Shown here: positions 1 through 14,126 of the stretch, piece by piece
Numbering within the stretch: the stretch's first letter is position 1
Layout: the number at the start of each line of letters is the position of its first letter
Assembly: GCF_963678635.1 (NCBI RefSeq)
Contig: NC_087063.1
Location: forward strand, 42,422,759 to 42,486,758
From: Symsagittifera roscoffensis
Lineage: Eukaryota; Xenacoelomorpha; Acoela; Convolutidae
Length of the DNA: 64,000 nucleotides
Direction of reading: 5' to 3'
The notes under the pieces: model-generated
What the model was told of the DNA's origin: nothing
Databases searched by the model: none
What the model saw: only the letters and a program-made list of their open reading frames with translations
Position numbers and translations under genes: made by a program

Positions 1-3000
1 CCGTACACTGCTCTTTCAGGGGTGGGTAGAGGTCCGACGTCAGAACCTTTTCCGCTCATCAGAGTCTAAGCACTCATTTCCATCTTGAAAAAGGAAGGCA
101 TGACTTGAAATTATGAAATTACACTAAGCGGCCAAAATGAGTGCTGAAATGGCAAGAATTGAAAAATGCAGAAAAAATTTGAACGAAAAAAGCACCATAA
201 AAAAACGTCATGGACAACGTGATGCAAATCTACCCTTCTGACCAATTTGATATGGCTTCATGGATTCTACTATTTCGTGCTTTTAATTCAACAAACTTAA
301 TTCCTGACTTTTAATTTCAACTCGCATACTTCAACACATACTTTCGTTCAATTTTTTCGCATTTCCGCGCGTTTATATTTCAACAGCTGTATTTGAAAAT
401 CAAGCACATCAATCAATGCATCAAAAATCATTCAACAAGTATAAACACTCAATCATTAAACATCAAAAACCTTTCAAAATGCAAAAACAATTATTCCCTC
501 AGTATTAGTCCAAGGTATATCGCTCTAAATGCGATTGACCATTTTACTTCTTTCACTATGAAATTGTTGTATATATAATTATTTCACAGAAATTAATTGC
601 AGTTTGAAATTGAAACGTTTCTGTCGAAAGACAAAGTTAGGAAAGTTGAAATTAAGTCAGGACAAACTTTTTGAAATCAAAGTTGAAATATACTACCCAG
701 AATAACGTTGTTATAATTTACTGAATAATGCTTTTGAAATAAACTTTCTGGAGCAATCAAAACGCAGAAAGTTTGCTTTCATAGTTTTCTGACACAGAGG
801 CAAAGCGGAGCATCGCATAACTTGCGATAAAACACAATCATAAAAAAACATGTCAAAAATGTATAAAACTAGGTGAACCGAAAGTTTCGTATGTCTCTAT
901 GAACGACACCTAGAGCCCAACTAAAGCTGGAGGTACGTGTGTGATATTTTTTGAATTTGCTATACTGATGCAGGACTAAACGGTACGTGTTTGACCTGAC
1001 CTGGCTTCAAATTGCTATTCTTCCTTCAATTTTTGGCTGTTTGTCTACTAAAACAAATAGAGTGAAATTTTTTAAAGATTTTTCCCGGAGAAACAAAGTT
1101 CCTCTTACAATATTTAAAGAGTAGCCGCTTTGCCGGAAAAAATTGCACAAACACTTCTTTCGATTAGTTTTTCATCACAGACTTGATGGGGTACTTTAAA
1201 AAAGAACTCAAACAGTTTCTAAGAAACGGTCAAAGATCAAAAACTTGACTTTCCGAAATCCGTAATTGTTTATGCTGAAAGCAGGTCATGTCCCCTCTAA
1301 AGTAGAGATGTTAACCACAATCGGGTTTCTCGATTAAACACTTAACTTGAGAAACGGCACGAAACTTTTGGAGTAACGCAAAAAACTCAAAAAACGGTCA
1401 GTTTCAAAACTTTCTCTGATTTGAAGACAATACATTTTCTCTAAAAAGAATTGGGCGTAGCACATTTAAAAAAGCAAAGCTTGCAACAACCTGTTTTACC
1501 GATTGAACCTGTGATATCAGATTTGGCAGGATAGTAATCGAGAAAAGTCCAAAAAACGGTCTACAAATCAGAGAGTTGACATTCCCGAGAGTCACTCTTT
1601 TTGTTTTAAGAAATTTGGTGCAGCCTTTCATGCTGAGGTAACCCACCCAGCCTTTAATTTCGATTGAGCCCGTAAAGCCAGGTTTGGCAGGCTAGCTCTC
1701 GAGAAAAGCTAGCCTTTTCTCGAGAGACTGCTGTGAACAAAGAGGTAAAGCAAAAAACCAGGGTAGTATGCAAGCACACAATATTTCTATGGATACCCCT
1801 TTTTAGAAAATCGGAGGAAGAGTTTTTGAGAAATTTTCGAAAGCGTCTCAAAAAACAGTGAATATAAAACTCAATCCCATACAATTTCATAAAACCTATT
1901 TTCATCAAACAGACAGGAAAAAATGTCAATTTAAATTCAAATTAGCAGCTGAACAAAACTAGCGAAGCGGAAACAAGGCCGACAACCTTTGAGCAGACAC
2001 CAGTTGGGCCGAAAAAAAATCGTTTTGTAGAAAAAACTTAAAATTTCGAGTCCCCCCTGAAACTACCCTGTAGTAACTAAAACCCGCCCAAAAAAGTTGT
2101 TCTCAATAACATTTCAAATTTTCATTACATTTTAAAATAACCCATCAAAAGAATCACACGCATAAGAAATTTGTTTTGCTTATTCAACGACGCAATTTAA
2201 TGCCGCTAAGCGGATTAGGTTCAAAAAGAAAAGCTTGATGCCACTTAGCTGATTAAGTTAAAAAAAAAGATGAACGACAAACAGACCTTGTGAGTTGGGA
2301 AGTTTGAAACTAAACTGAAAACACACCTTGTAAAAAACGGTTATTTGGAACGCAGATACACGCTCAAAATATGTCTGTTGGTTGACGAAAGTGAAGATTT
2401 GTTAAAATGATTCGGTTACCTTGCTGGACAAGTTGCTCACGAAAAAAACTCCGAATTGATGACGCGTGCTAATCGCGAGCATAAAAGTCCCAAGCGCAAT
2501 AATTTCTTGCATATTAGAAGACGAAGGAAAAATTCAAAAAATAAATCATTTTCGTGTTTTAAAATTTTTTTTTAAAATTCAAAAATAAAACTAAAATTCC
2601 GCAAAAAAATTCTAACTTAATTATCTCTTCCAATGAGTCTTTAGTAATGGAAATAAAAGACTTAAAGGAAAGCTAATCTTTCAAAAAAGAGTCCGTGCTG
2701 AAAAATGAAAGTCAGACGACATTAATAAACAAACCGAGGATAGTCCGAAAAAGTAGAAAACTTCTAGTTCGCAAAAAAAACAGATCCCGGGAAAAAATCA
2801 AGTTACTCGTTGCAACAACAAAGTTAATAACGCATGGGTAACTACATAACCCCATTATTTTGTAGTTAAAATGCCGTAGTTAACACCTCCTACATTGACA
2901 CTTAAAAAGCATTGCAATGAAATTTGCCACTTTCATATCATGGAACGGGCAATCGCGCTATAAAGGATATCGCCATTTGAGAAAATATCCGATTTTGATC

Positions 3001-3737
3001 AAAAGGTCTTACTTTTTTTATCAAACTCAAAACGTTTCTTGAACGGACTCTTAATCTTTCAGAAAGAGCCAGCTACTAAAGCGCAGAGTTTATTTCTCAC
3101 GAAAGAAAGAAAAACGAAAAAAATCCAATGAAAAAAAAATAAATCTAGAACGTTTTTTTTTTAAGTGAGAAAATATTAAGACAGAGGCGAAGCAGCACTT
3201 AACAAACACACGCGAGCAAAAAGCACCAAAAAGCTGTAAACAGGCAAAACAATGTGAAATAAGGAAAAGATTAAAAAAACACATTGAAAAACTTTTTGTT
3301 GAGACTAGGAGTATCACGTTTTCACATCTGCTTCACGACTGCTTGTAATTTTATTGAGCCAGCAATAAAGCAACTACATTTTCCATCAAACTGCCATTGT
3401 TATGCAGAAAAAAAAATCGCCGGAGAAATTATTGAAATGTTCCGAATATGAATATCGACTTGTTGATTAGGAATCTAACGTCCTCGCATCTGCGCGAAGG
3501 TAGCATGCAAGTAAACTAATGGCCCAGCGAAAGCTGAATCTAATGTTCTAATACTTTACATCATAAATTGTTCTGATACGGAAATGCGTAATTTTCAAAA
3601 GTTCAAAAAATGGACTTTACGCGTAGCCCTAAAAGTAAAAAGGATTCCAAAAATCGATCATTTGTTCCTACATCCATAAAATTTTCTTTATTTAAGCATG
3701 GAAATAGCCTGCGATTGAGACCTTAATATCGGAGCAG
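1..3737. other. Gene-free AT-rich intergenic DNA
   Basis: I see no supported gene here. Open frames are short, lysine/phenylalanine-rich products of A/T runs on both strands, and none resembles a known family. There are weakly related short motifs (for example 'cagaggcaaagc' near 797, a similar string near 3183 and again near 14776) that suggest an old dispersed repeat, but no boundaries can be set. Confidence 0.6.
1696..1726. repeat. Perfect 12-bp inverted repeat (hairpin)
   Basis: The arms CTCTCGAGAAAA (1696-1707) and TTTTCTCGAGAG (1715-1726) are perfect reverse complements around a 7-base loop. Nothing around it identifies a transposon or an RNA gene. It may be a small palindrome left by a mobile element. 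Confidence 0.7.
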
Positions 3738-5755
3738 CGTTTAACGCACCTCCGGTGCTTCGAAATTTTTCGACAACTCATGAAAAACCGCATATATTGG
3801 AAACAACATCTGCAAACTATAGTGTACTCTGACTGCACCCAATTACAGGGTTGGTAACTTCGAACTTTTTAATTCCCATTTTAAAAGCGTCATCTCGAAA
3901 ACTTAATGGGCCTCTGGAGAAATTTGGAGGCCAGATTTGCAACCACTGAGAGTCCCTGAGAGCACCCTACTATAGGATTCGGAATTCAAAAATTTGTGAT
4001 TTTTTCAAGCCTAAGTTTCCATTAAAAAAATGAAAAAAAAAACTTCTTATCTCGGAAACTAGAAGAATTTAAGCATTCATATTAAGAGGCAAGATTTGAG
4101 ACACCAGGATGTACGCTGACAATAAGGTATCTTCATCGAGTTGGTAATTTCAAATTGTTCGAAACTTTTTTTAGATAAGTTCTTTGAGAAATTTTGAAAA
4201 AATCAAAAAAAAAACGTCACATCTCGGAAACTAAAAGCACTTGAGCAGTCGCATGTGTCAAGATTTGCAATTTTTTAGAGTACACTGATAACACCGAACT
4301 ATAGCGTTGGGAATTTCAAATCTTGAAAAATATTTAATTTAAACTTTCTGAAAATTTTGAAAGAATCACAAAAAACGTCACATCTCGGAAACTAAAAGCA
4401 CTTGAGCAGTCGCATGTGTCAAGATTTGCAACTTTTTAGAGTACCCTGATAACACCAAACTATAGCGTTGGGAATTTCAAATCTTGAAAAAAAATTAATT
4501 TAAACTTTCTGAAAATTTTGAAAGAATCACAAAAAACGTCACATCTCGGAAATTAAAAGCACTTGAGCAGTCGCATGTGTCAAGATTTGCAACTTTTTAG
4601 AGTACACTGATAACACCGAACTATAGCGTTGGGAATTTCAAATCTTGAAAAATATTTAGTTTAAACTTTCTGAAAATTATGAAAGAATCACAAAAAACTT
4701 CACATCTCAAAAACTACACAGAATTGCGCAGTCATATTTGGAGGCAAGATTCGCAATCCTTGAGAGTACTCTGACAGGGCCTAACTACAGGGTTGGGAAT
4801 TTCAGATTTTTAAAAAATAATTTACGTTTTCTGAAAAATTTTGAAAAAATCACAAAAAACGTCATATCTCGAAAACTACACAGATTTGAGCAGTCATATT
4901 TGGAAGCAAGATTCGCAATCTTTGAGAGTACTCTGACAGGATCCAACTACAGGGTTCAGAATTTCAGATTTTGCAAAAAATAATAATATAAGTTTTCTGA
5001 TTTTTTTAAAAATCACAAAAAACGTCATATCTCGAAAACCACAAGGATTTGGACAGTCATATTTGGAGGCAAGATTTTTAATTCCTTAGAGTACTCTGAC
5101 AGCACCCAACTACAAGGTTGGGAAGTTCAAACTTTGAGAAAAAATAAAAATTTTCTGAAAATTTTTTTAAAAAAATCACAAAAAAACCATATCTCGAAAA
5201 CTACAAGAATTTGAGCAGTCATATTTGGAGGCAAGATTTGCAATCCTTGATAGTAATCTGACAGTACCCAACTACAGGGTTGGGAATTTCAGATTCTTCG
5301 AAAATAAATTAAGATAAGTTTTCTGGAAATTTTGAAAAAATCACAAAAAAGGCCATATCTCAAAAACTACAAAGAATTGAGCAGTCATATTTGGAGGCAA
5401 GATTCGCAATCTTTGATAGTACTCTGACAGTACCCAAATAATGGGTTGGGAATTTCAGATTTTGCAAAAAAAATTAATATAAGTTTTCTGAAAATTTTGA
5501 AAAAATCACAAAGGCCATAACTCGAAAACTACAAAGAATTGAGCAGTCACATTCGGAGGCAAGATTCGAAATCTTTGAGAGTACTCTGACGGGACCCAAC
5601 TACACATTTGAGAATTTCAGATTTTTCGAAAAAAAAATTAATATAAATTTTCTGAAAATTTTTTGAAAAAATCTCAAAAATCGTCTTATCTCGTTAACTA
5701 AAATGATTCGGGCATTCAAATTGGAGGCCAAATTCGCAACACCTAATTCGAGGGG
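3738..5755. repeat. Satellite segment A (one higher-order unit)
   Basis: This ~2.0-kb segment runs from GCGTTTAACGCACCT to the motif GATTCGGGCATTCAAA plus its downstream bases. It reappears at 5820-10785 with almost the same left flank (offset 2082 bp). The second copy is longer by about 2.95 kb, which equals three extra 981-bp units. So segment A shows the pre-expansion state with a single higher-order unit (about 4540-5510). Confidence 0.85.
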
Positions 5756-6619
5756 TTATTATCTCAAATTACACTTTTGAGATATACAAAACAAGAAAGG
5801 ATTGTTTTAAATAGAACTAGCGTTTAACGCACCTCTGGTGCTTCGAAATTTTTCGACAACTCATGAAAAACCGCATATATTGGAAACAACATCTGCAAAC
5901 TTTTAGTGTACTCTGACTGCACCCAATTACAGGGTTGGTAACTTCGAACTTTTTAATTCCCATTTTAAAAGCGTCATCTCGAAAACTTAATGGGCCTCTG
6001 GAGAAATTTGGAGGCCAGATTTGCAACCACTGAGAGTCCCTGAGAGCACCCTACTATAGGATTCGGAATTCAAAAATTTGTGATTTTTTCAAGCCTAAGT
6101 TTCCATTAAAAAAATGAAAAAAAAAACTTCTTATCTCGGAAACTAGAAGAATTTAAGCATTCATATTAAGAGGCAAGATTTGAGACACCAGGATGTACGC
6201 TGACAATAAGGTATCTTCATCGAGTTGGTAATTTCAAATTGTTCGAAACTTTTTTTAGATAAGTTCTTTGAGAAATTTTGAAAAAATCAAAAAAAAACGT
6301 CACATCTCGGAAACTAAAAGCACTTGAGCAGTCGCATGTGTCAAGATTTGCAACTTTTTAGAGTACACTGATAACACCGAACTATAGCGTTGGGAATTTC
6401 AAATCTTGAAAAATATTTAATTTAAACTTTCTGAAAATTATGAAAGAATCACAAAAAACGTCACATCTCGGAAACTAAAAGCACTTGAGCAGTCGCATGT
6501 GTCAAGATTTGCAACTTTTTAGAGTACCCTGATAACACCAAACTATAGCGTTGGGAATTTCAAATCTTGAAAAAAAATTAATTTAAACTTTCTGAAAATT
6601 TTGAAAGAATTACAAAAAA

Positions 6620-9600
6620 CGTCACATCTCGGAAATTAAAAGCACTTGAGCAGTCGCATGTGTCAAGATTTTCAACTTTTTAGAGTACCCTGATAACACC
6701 AAACTATAGCGTTGGGATTTTCAAATCTTGAAAAATAATTAATTCAAACTTTCTGAAAATTTTGAAAGAATCACAAAAAACTTCACATCTCAAAAACTAC
6801 ACAGAATTGCGCAGTCATATTTGGAGGCAAGATTCGCAATCCTTGAGAGTACTCTGACAGGGCCTAACTACAGGGTTGGGAATTTCAGATTTTTAAAAAA
6901 TAATTTACGTTTTCTGAAAAATTTTGAAAAAATCACAAAAAACGTCATATCTCGAAAACTACACAGATTTGAGCACTCATATTTGGAAGCAAGATTCGCA
7001 ATCTTTGAGAGTACTCTGACAGGATCCAACTACAGGGTTCAGAATTTCAGATTTTGCGAAAAAAAATAATATAAGTTTTCTGATTTTTTTTAAAAAATGA
7101 CAAAAAACGTCATATCTCGAAAACCACAGAGATTTGGACAGTCATATTTGGAGGCAAGATTTTTAACTCCTTAGAGTACTCTGACAGCACCCAACTACAA
7201 GGTTGGGAAGTTCAAACTTTGAGAAAAAAATAAAAATTTTCTGAAAATTTTTGAAAAAAATCACAAAAAAACCATATCTCGAAAACTACAAGGATTTGAG
7301 CAGTCATATTTGGAGGCAAGATTTGCATTCCTTGATAGTAATCTGACAGTACCCAACTACAGGGTTGGGAATTTCAGATTTTGCGAAAAAAATTAATATA
7401 AGTTATCTGGAAATTTTGAAAAAATCACAAAAAAAGCCATATCTCGAAAACTACAAAGAATTGAGCAGTCATATTTGGAGGCAAGATTCGCAATCTTTGA
7501 TAGTACTCTGACAGTACCCAAATAATGGGTTGGGAATTTCAGATTTTGCAAAAAAAAATTAATACAAGTTTTCTGAAAATTTTGAAAAAATCACAAAAAA
7601 CGTCACATCTCGGAAATTAAAAGCACTTGAGCAGTCGCATGTGTCAAGATTTTCAACTTTTTAGAGTACCCTGATAACACCAAACTATAGCGTTGGGAAT
7701 TTCAAATCTTGAAAAATAATTAATTCAAACTTTCTGAAAATTTTGAAAGAATCACAAAAAACTTCACATCTCAAAAACTACACAGAATTGCGCAGTCATA
7801 TTTGGAGGCAAGATTCGCAATCCTTGAGAGTACTCTGACAGGGCCTAACTACAGGGTTGGGAATTTCAGATTTTTAAAAAATAATTTACGTTTTCTGAAA
7901 AATTTTGAAAAAATCACAAAAAACGTCATATCTCGAAAACTACACAGATTTGAGCACTCATATTTGGAAGCAAGATTCGCAATCTTTGAGAGTACTCTGA
8001 CAGGATCCAACTACAGGGTTCAGAATTTCAGATTTTGCGAAAAAAAATAATATAAGTTTTCTGATTTTTTTTAAAAAATGACAAAAAACGTCATATCTCG
8101 AAAACCACAGAGATTTGGACAGTCATATTTTGAGGCAAGATTTTTAACTCCTTAGAGTACTCTGACAGCACCCAACTACAAGGTTGGGAAGTTCAAACTT
8201 TGAGAAAAAAATAAAAATTTTCTGAAAATTTTTGAAAAAAATCACAAAAAAACCATATCTCGAAAACTACAAGGATTTGAGCAGTCATATTTGGAGGCAA
8301 GATTTGCAATCCTTGATAGTAATCTGACAGTACCCAACTACAGGGTTGGGAATTTCAGATTTTGCGAAAAAAATTAATATAAGTTATCTGGAAATTTTGA
8401 AAAAATCACAAAAAAAGCCATATCTCGAAAACTACAAAGAATTGAGCAGTCATATTTGGAGGCAAGATTCGCAATCTTTGATAGTACTCTGACAGTACCC
8501 AAATAATGGGTTGGGAATTTCAGATTTTGCAAAAAAAAATTAATACAAGTTTTCTGAAAATTTTGAAAAAATCACAAAAAACGTCACATCTCGGAAATTA
8601 AAAGCACTTGAGCAGTCGCATGTGTCAAGATTTTCAACTTTTTAGAGTACCCTGATAACACCAAACTATAGCGTTGGGAATTTCAAATCTTGAAAAATAA
8701 TTAATTCAAACTTTCTGAAAATTTTGAAAGAATCACAAAAAACTTCACATCTCAAAAACTACACAGAATTGCGCAGTCATATTTGGAGGCAAGATTCGCA
8801 ATCCTTGAGAGTACTCTGACAGGGCCTAACTACAGGGTTGGGAATTTCAGATTTTTAAAAAATAATTTACGTTTTCTGAAAAATTTTGAAAAAATCACAA
8901 AAAACGTCATATCTCGAAAACTACACAGATTTGAGCACTCATATTTGGAAGCAAGATTCGCAATCTTTGAGAGTACTCTGACAGGATCCAACTACAGGGT
9001 TCAGAATTTCAGATTTTGCGAAAAAAAATAATATAAGTTTTCTGATTTTTTTTAAAAAATGACAAAAAACGTCATATCTCGAAAACCAGAGATTTGGACA
9101 GTCATATTTGGAGGCAAGATTTTTAACTCCTTAGAGTACTCTGACAGCACCCAACTACAAGGTTGGGAAGTTCAAACTTTGAGAAAAAAATAAAAATTTT
9201 CTGAAAATTTTTGAAAAAAATCACAAAAAAACCATATCTCGAAAACTACAAGGATTTGAGCAGTCATATTTGGAGGCAAGATTTGCAATCCTTGATAGTA
9301 ATCTGACAGTACCCAACTACAGGGTTGGGAATTTCAGATTTTGCGAAAAAAATTAATATAAGTTATCTGGAAATTTTGAAAAAATCACAAAAAAAGCCAT
9401 ATCTCGAAAACTACAAAGAATTGAGCAGTCATATTTGGAGGCAAGATTCGCAATCTTTGATAGTACTCTGACAGTACCCAAATAATGGGTTGGGAATTTC
9501 AGATTTTGCAAAAAAAAATTAATACAAGTTTTCTGAAAATTTTGAAAAAATCACAAAAAACGTCACATCTCGGAAATTAAAAGCACTTGAGCAGTCGCAT

Positions 9601-10540
9601 GTGTCAAGATTTTCAACTTTTTAGAGTACCCTGATAACACCAAACTATAGCGTTGGGAATTTCAAATCTTGAAAAATAATTAATTCAAACTTTCTGAAAA
9701 TTTTGAAAGAATCACAAAAAACTTCACATCTCAAAAACTACACAGAATTGCGCAGTCATATTTGGAGGCAAGATTCGCAATCCTTGAGAGTACTCTGACA
9801 GGGCCTAACTACAGGGTTGGGAATTTCAGATTTTTAAAAAATAATTTACGTTTTCTGAAAAATTTTGAAAAAATCACAAAAAACGTCATATCTCGAAAAC
9901 TACACAGATTTGAGCACTCATATTTGGAAGCAAGATTCGCAATCTTTGAGAGTACTCTGACAGGATCCAACTACAGGGTTCAGAATTTCAGATTTTGCGA
10001 AAAAAAATAATATAAGTTTTCTGATTTTTTTTAAAAAATGACAAAAAACGTCATATCTCGAAAACCACAGAGATTTGGACAGTCATATTAGGAGGCAAGA
10101 TTTTTAACTCCTTAGAGTACTCTGACAGCACCCAACTACAAGGTTGGGAAGTTCAAACTTTGAGAAAAAAATAAAAATTTTCTGAAAATTTTTGAAAAAA
10201 ATCACAAAAAAACCATATCTCGAAAACTACAAGGATTTGAGCAGTCATATTTGGAGGCAAGATTTGCAATCCTTGATAGTAATCTGACAGTACCCAACTA
10301 CAGGGTTGGGAATTTCAGATTTTGCGAAAAAAATTAATATAAGTTATCTGGAAATTTTGAAAAAATCACAAAAAAAGCCATATCTCGAAAACTACAAAGA
10401 ATTGAGCAGTCATATTTGGAGGCAAGATTCGCAATCTTTGATAGTACTCTGACAGTACCCAAATAATGGGTTGGGAATTTCAGATTTTGCAAAAAAAATT
10501 AATACAAGTTTTCTGAAAATTTTGAAAAAATCACAAAAAA
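6620..10540. repeat. Higher-order repeat: four ~981-bp units
   Basis: Units begin at 6620, 7601, 8582 and 9561 and are 981, 981, 979 and 980 bp long. Each holds six diverged ~163-bp monomers in the same order. The units differ from one another at only a handful of positions: for example a TTGGAGG/TTTGAGG change near 8130, a 2-bp loss near 9086 in the 979-bp unit, and a T-to-A change near 10090. Monomers within a unit differ far more than corresponding monomers between units. This is the architecture of centromeric-type higher-order satellites and implies recent amplification or homogenisation. Confidence 0.95.
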
Positions 10541-10710
10541 GGCCATAACTCGGAAACTACAAAGAATTGAGCAGTCACATTCGGAGGCAAGATTCGAAAT
10601 CTTTGAGAGTACTCTGACGGGACCCAACTACACATTTGAGAATTTCAGATTTTTCGAAAAAAAAAATTAATATAAGTTTTCTGAAAATTTTTTGAAAAAA
10701 TCTCAAAAAT

Positions 10711-11265
10711 CGTCTCATCTCGTTAACTAAAATGATTCGGGCATTCAAACTGAAGGCCAAATTCGCAACCCCTAATTCAATATTGGGCTGCTTAATTTAA
10801 ACTCAGTAAAATAACCACTAAAATCAAATTGGTAAATCAAAAAAAAATTCTTAACCATTACAATATACGATATAGCTTAAACATGCAAAAATAATACGTT
10901 GAAAAAGCTTAAACATGGCGAGATAGTGAAGCCCGCATTTAAATATATAATAGATAGATAGATAATAGATTTGCGAAAAAATAATAATATAAATTTTTTG
11001 AAAAAACTCAAAAATCGTCTTATCTCGTTAACTAAAATGATTCGGGCATTCAAAATTGGAGGCCAAATTCGCAAACCCTAATTGGATATTGGGCTGCTTA
11101 ATTTAAACTCGGTAAAATAACCACTAAAATCAAATTGGTAAATCGAAAAAAATTCTTAACTATTGCAATATACGATATAGCTTAAACATGCAAAAATAAT
11201 AAGTTGAAAAAGATTTAACATGGCGAGATAGTGAAGCCCGCATTTAAATATAAAATAGATTTTTT
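10711..11265. repeat. Tandem duplication, ~306-bp unit, at satellite edge
   Basis: CGTCTCATCTCGTTAACTAA at 10711 recurs as a near-identical string at 11017, and the match continues through 'atattgggctgcttaattta' and 'catggcgagatagtgaagcc'. The unit joins the last degenerate satellite monomer to unrelated flanking DNA, so flank and satellite were duplicated together. A short (GATA)n run sits between the copies near 10950. Confidence 0.85.
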
Positions 11266-13987
11266 CGAGAATAGTGACGCAATTTCTTAACAAAGGTAAA
11301 ATTTTAAAAAAGAATTTTTCCGAAGCCCATAACGGCTTCTTTTTATGAAAAAAAACAAGGTAAAATAGATAACGCAGAGAAATCCATGCGCCATTTTAGT
11401 TTTCATGAACTATCAACAGCAGATTTAACTGGTTAGTTTTCGAGAAAAAACTTTCCCAAAAACGGGTAACATTCGCATATCTGATTTTCTTTTTCGGTTG
11501 AAACTTTTATCTCCGATTTGAAAAGACGGTTAGTTTTTGAAAAAAGACAAAGTTTTCAAAATTAACCGAAAGGTTAAAAATGGGCTTGTTTGAGGCCATA
11601 ACTATTTTCTACCGAATTTAGGTAACAGCCGCTTGAGAAGGGTAAATCCCATAATTCAATCTTTTGATTAAAACCTTCATCTCTGAATTGTGCAGTTAAT
11701 AATTGCTGGCACATAAAATATCAGCCAGCTTTTCTATTGATACCATTTTTTTCTGAAAATCGGTTCAGTAGTTTTTGAGAAAAATTGATATTTGCGAAAA
11801 GTGGAAAAAGAAATCCAAAACCGTTGCAAAAAAAAACGAAAAACAAATCGCATACAATTTTCATAATACAGATTTTTTCAAATAGGACCTAACACTTGCC
11901 AAAAACAACGCAGCAACATATGCCATTAAAATGTTTATACTTACATAAGCTTAAATATGATTAAATTGAAAAATACAAAAGTGCCACCAAATGACCACTT
12001 TTATTTACGACTTGGGCTAGAAAAAAAATATTCGCTTATGCACTACGCTTGGCTTGTGTAAATCAGCCGATCATATTTTTAAACTAAATTTTGCTCGTCG
12101 TGAAAAATGACTCTAAATCTGAGACTGAGTGCTACATTTGAGACTGAATAGCAAAAAAACTCAGATCAGGAAACTCAGTTGAAAAAATTTTTATGAAATT
12201 TCTTGTTGGAATCCGAATCATGACTGATTGTGCTTGGTATGGTACCTAAATTAGAAAAAATCCACCTTGCGCGACAATTCTTTACCATTGCCTCGAGTGA
12301 TAGAACTGACAGCTGTTCAGGAAATGTGCGAAAACAATAATTAGTTTTAGGCCACTTGAAAGAGAGCTCAAAAAGTTATATTGGCTAACTTTGAACTAAC
12401 CAAAAAAATTGGCTGAAAAAAAATGTCCATCAAAACTTCGGAAGAAGGTCAATTAAGTAAAGGAAACCAAAAAAAATAATTAATTGAGTTTTTTGAAACT
12501 GTTGTCAACTTCCGTTTTTCGAGGAAGAAATACATCAAGCTAAAGCTCTAAATTTCAAGAAGAATTACACCCAAAGAAAATCAAAACTCAAATGGTGAAC
12601 AATCAAAATTGAGCGTGAACAACCTAAGAACATGATTGGAAAAAAAATGAAGGAAGCCGAAAAAATATACTTCGGACAAATTTAAACCTTCGAGTTGCAA
12701 AGAAAAAAGTGTATCACCTGAAAGCTCTTCGAATTTTCAAAATACTTACAGATGGACTTTTTTAGGTAAAAATCAACCTGATTCAAGAAAACTGGGCAAA
12801 CAGGTCCTCTTTTTAAAACTTCAAAAAGCCAAAACATTCAACGGAAAACATAGCCAACTGACAGAAAAATCAATTTTCGAAATCAAATTTCGAAAGCCAA
12901 CTTGATAAAACTGGGATAAAACTAGAAATCTTTCAGATTTTCTTGCACCATTTCTATTTCGTATCTGGAGAGCGCATTTTGTCTACATTTTAGCAGATAA
13001 AATGTAATTGAACTTCAGAGTAAGAAATGAAATTAAGAAGAAATCAAGTCTTAAATAAAAAAAATCTAATTTGAGCGTGAGCAAATTTCTGAACCAAATC
13101 AATCCGACCTAATTAAGTGTCTTCACTACGTTCATTAACACTTCCTACTTTTTTTGAAACATAAAACTACAAGGCCTAAATGAAATTGTTCACTGGCACT
13201 TAAGAAAATTTCTTACTAGGATACTTTCGTCTTTATCCAATTTCCATAGTTAAACGCCCCTTTTCACAGCAAAAACTCCATTGTTGCAAATATGTGTCAT
13301 TGTTATAAATTAAATTCCGCTAAACAATGAAATAGTTTAAATAGTTATAAATGAAGCACACGGTTTTGAAAAAATAGATAGATAACTTATAACAAAAATG
13401 AACTTAACTCACATCATGAGCACAACATACTCAAAAACATACTCTAGCACACAGCAACTGATGACAAAAATCCTTTCCTTGATCTCTTTTATTTTGATTT
13501 GTGTTTGCTAAGACTGATTTTTTATTCAATCGAAATATATTGCAAAAAAAAATCAGGGTTACCCAGACAAAACGAAGTTAGCGCGTCCGAAATACTTCAT
13601 CGTGAAGCAATTTATGGAATTACAAGCTCTGATGGGATAAAAGTTAGCTTGACGTTTTTCCTTACTTTATTATGATTTGACGGCGCATGGAAAGAATTAA
13701 TGGAAAATGAAATACATAATTTAAGGCACAAAGGTGGATGACATGTGAGATCTAAATTAAATCAAGGCCATCTGAAGAAACTAATCTAGAATACGCTGCT
13801 TATTGCCTCTATAAAGCATAATACATTGAAACGACATCAACTCGAGAGCTCAACTCGTATGCATCGTCATGAAAATTCACATCAACTCATTATTTCAACT
13901 CAGTATAAGTATGATAGCTGGGTCACTTAAAATATAGATAAATACTTGATTACAACTAGTATATTTCATAAACTTCAGAAACAGCAG
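11266..13987. other. Gene-free AT-rich intergenic DNA
   Basis: No supported coding sequence or RNA gene is visible between the satellite edge and the 3' end of the CEP192 gene. Open frames are short and of low complexity. Confidence 0.55.
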
Positions 13988-13993
13988 TTTATT
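13988..13993 (-). terminator. Candidate poly(A) signal of the CEP192 gene
   Basis: Reading the minus strand, AATAAA occurs here about 135 bp downstream of the proposed CEP192 stop codon at 14127-14129. It is the first canonical signal I see after the stop. In such AT-rich DNA a chance occurrence is possible. Confidence 0.4.
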
Positions 13994-14126
13994 TGAGTTA
14001 TTAAACAATGAAAATGACTTGGCTTTTCTTCCAAATACCTTTTTCAAGGGACCGTATCTCTCATACTTTCAACATTAGACAAAGGTTTATAGCACAAAGG
14101 TTTACTAATACTAATAATCTACTTGC

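Larger units (their letters stand above)
3738..11265. repeat. Satellite block built from ~163-bp monomers
   Basis: The block consists of head-to-tail monomers of about 160-166 bp. Recognisable landmarks are 'gcagtcatatttggaggcaa', 'agtactctgacag' and 'gttgggaatttcagattt', followed by an A-rich spacer ending in 'catatctcgaaaactaca'. Two monomer classes alternate: an older one (GCAGTCGCATGTGTCAAG type) and a younger one (GCAGTCATATTTGGAGGC type). Short open frames of 81-82 codons recur once per higher-order unit. They are by-products of the repeat, not genes. The block lies downstream of the CEP192 gene's 3' end. Confidence 0.95.

Noticed and set aside
4738-10010. Five nearly identical 81-82-codon ORFs (MEARFAILESTLTG...)
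   Set aside because: They recur exactly once per 981-bp satellite unit, start at TTG and are translated from the repeat itself. There is no coding signal beyond absence of stops.
3738-11265. CRISPR array
   Set aside because: Units are ~163 bp with no unique spacers, in a eukaryotic genome. It is ordinary satellite structure.
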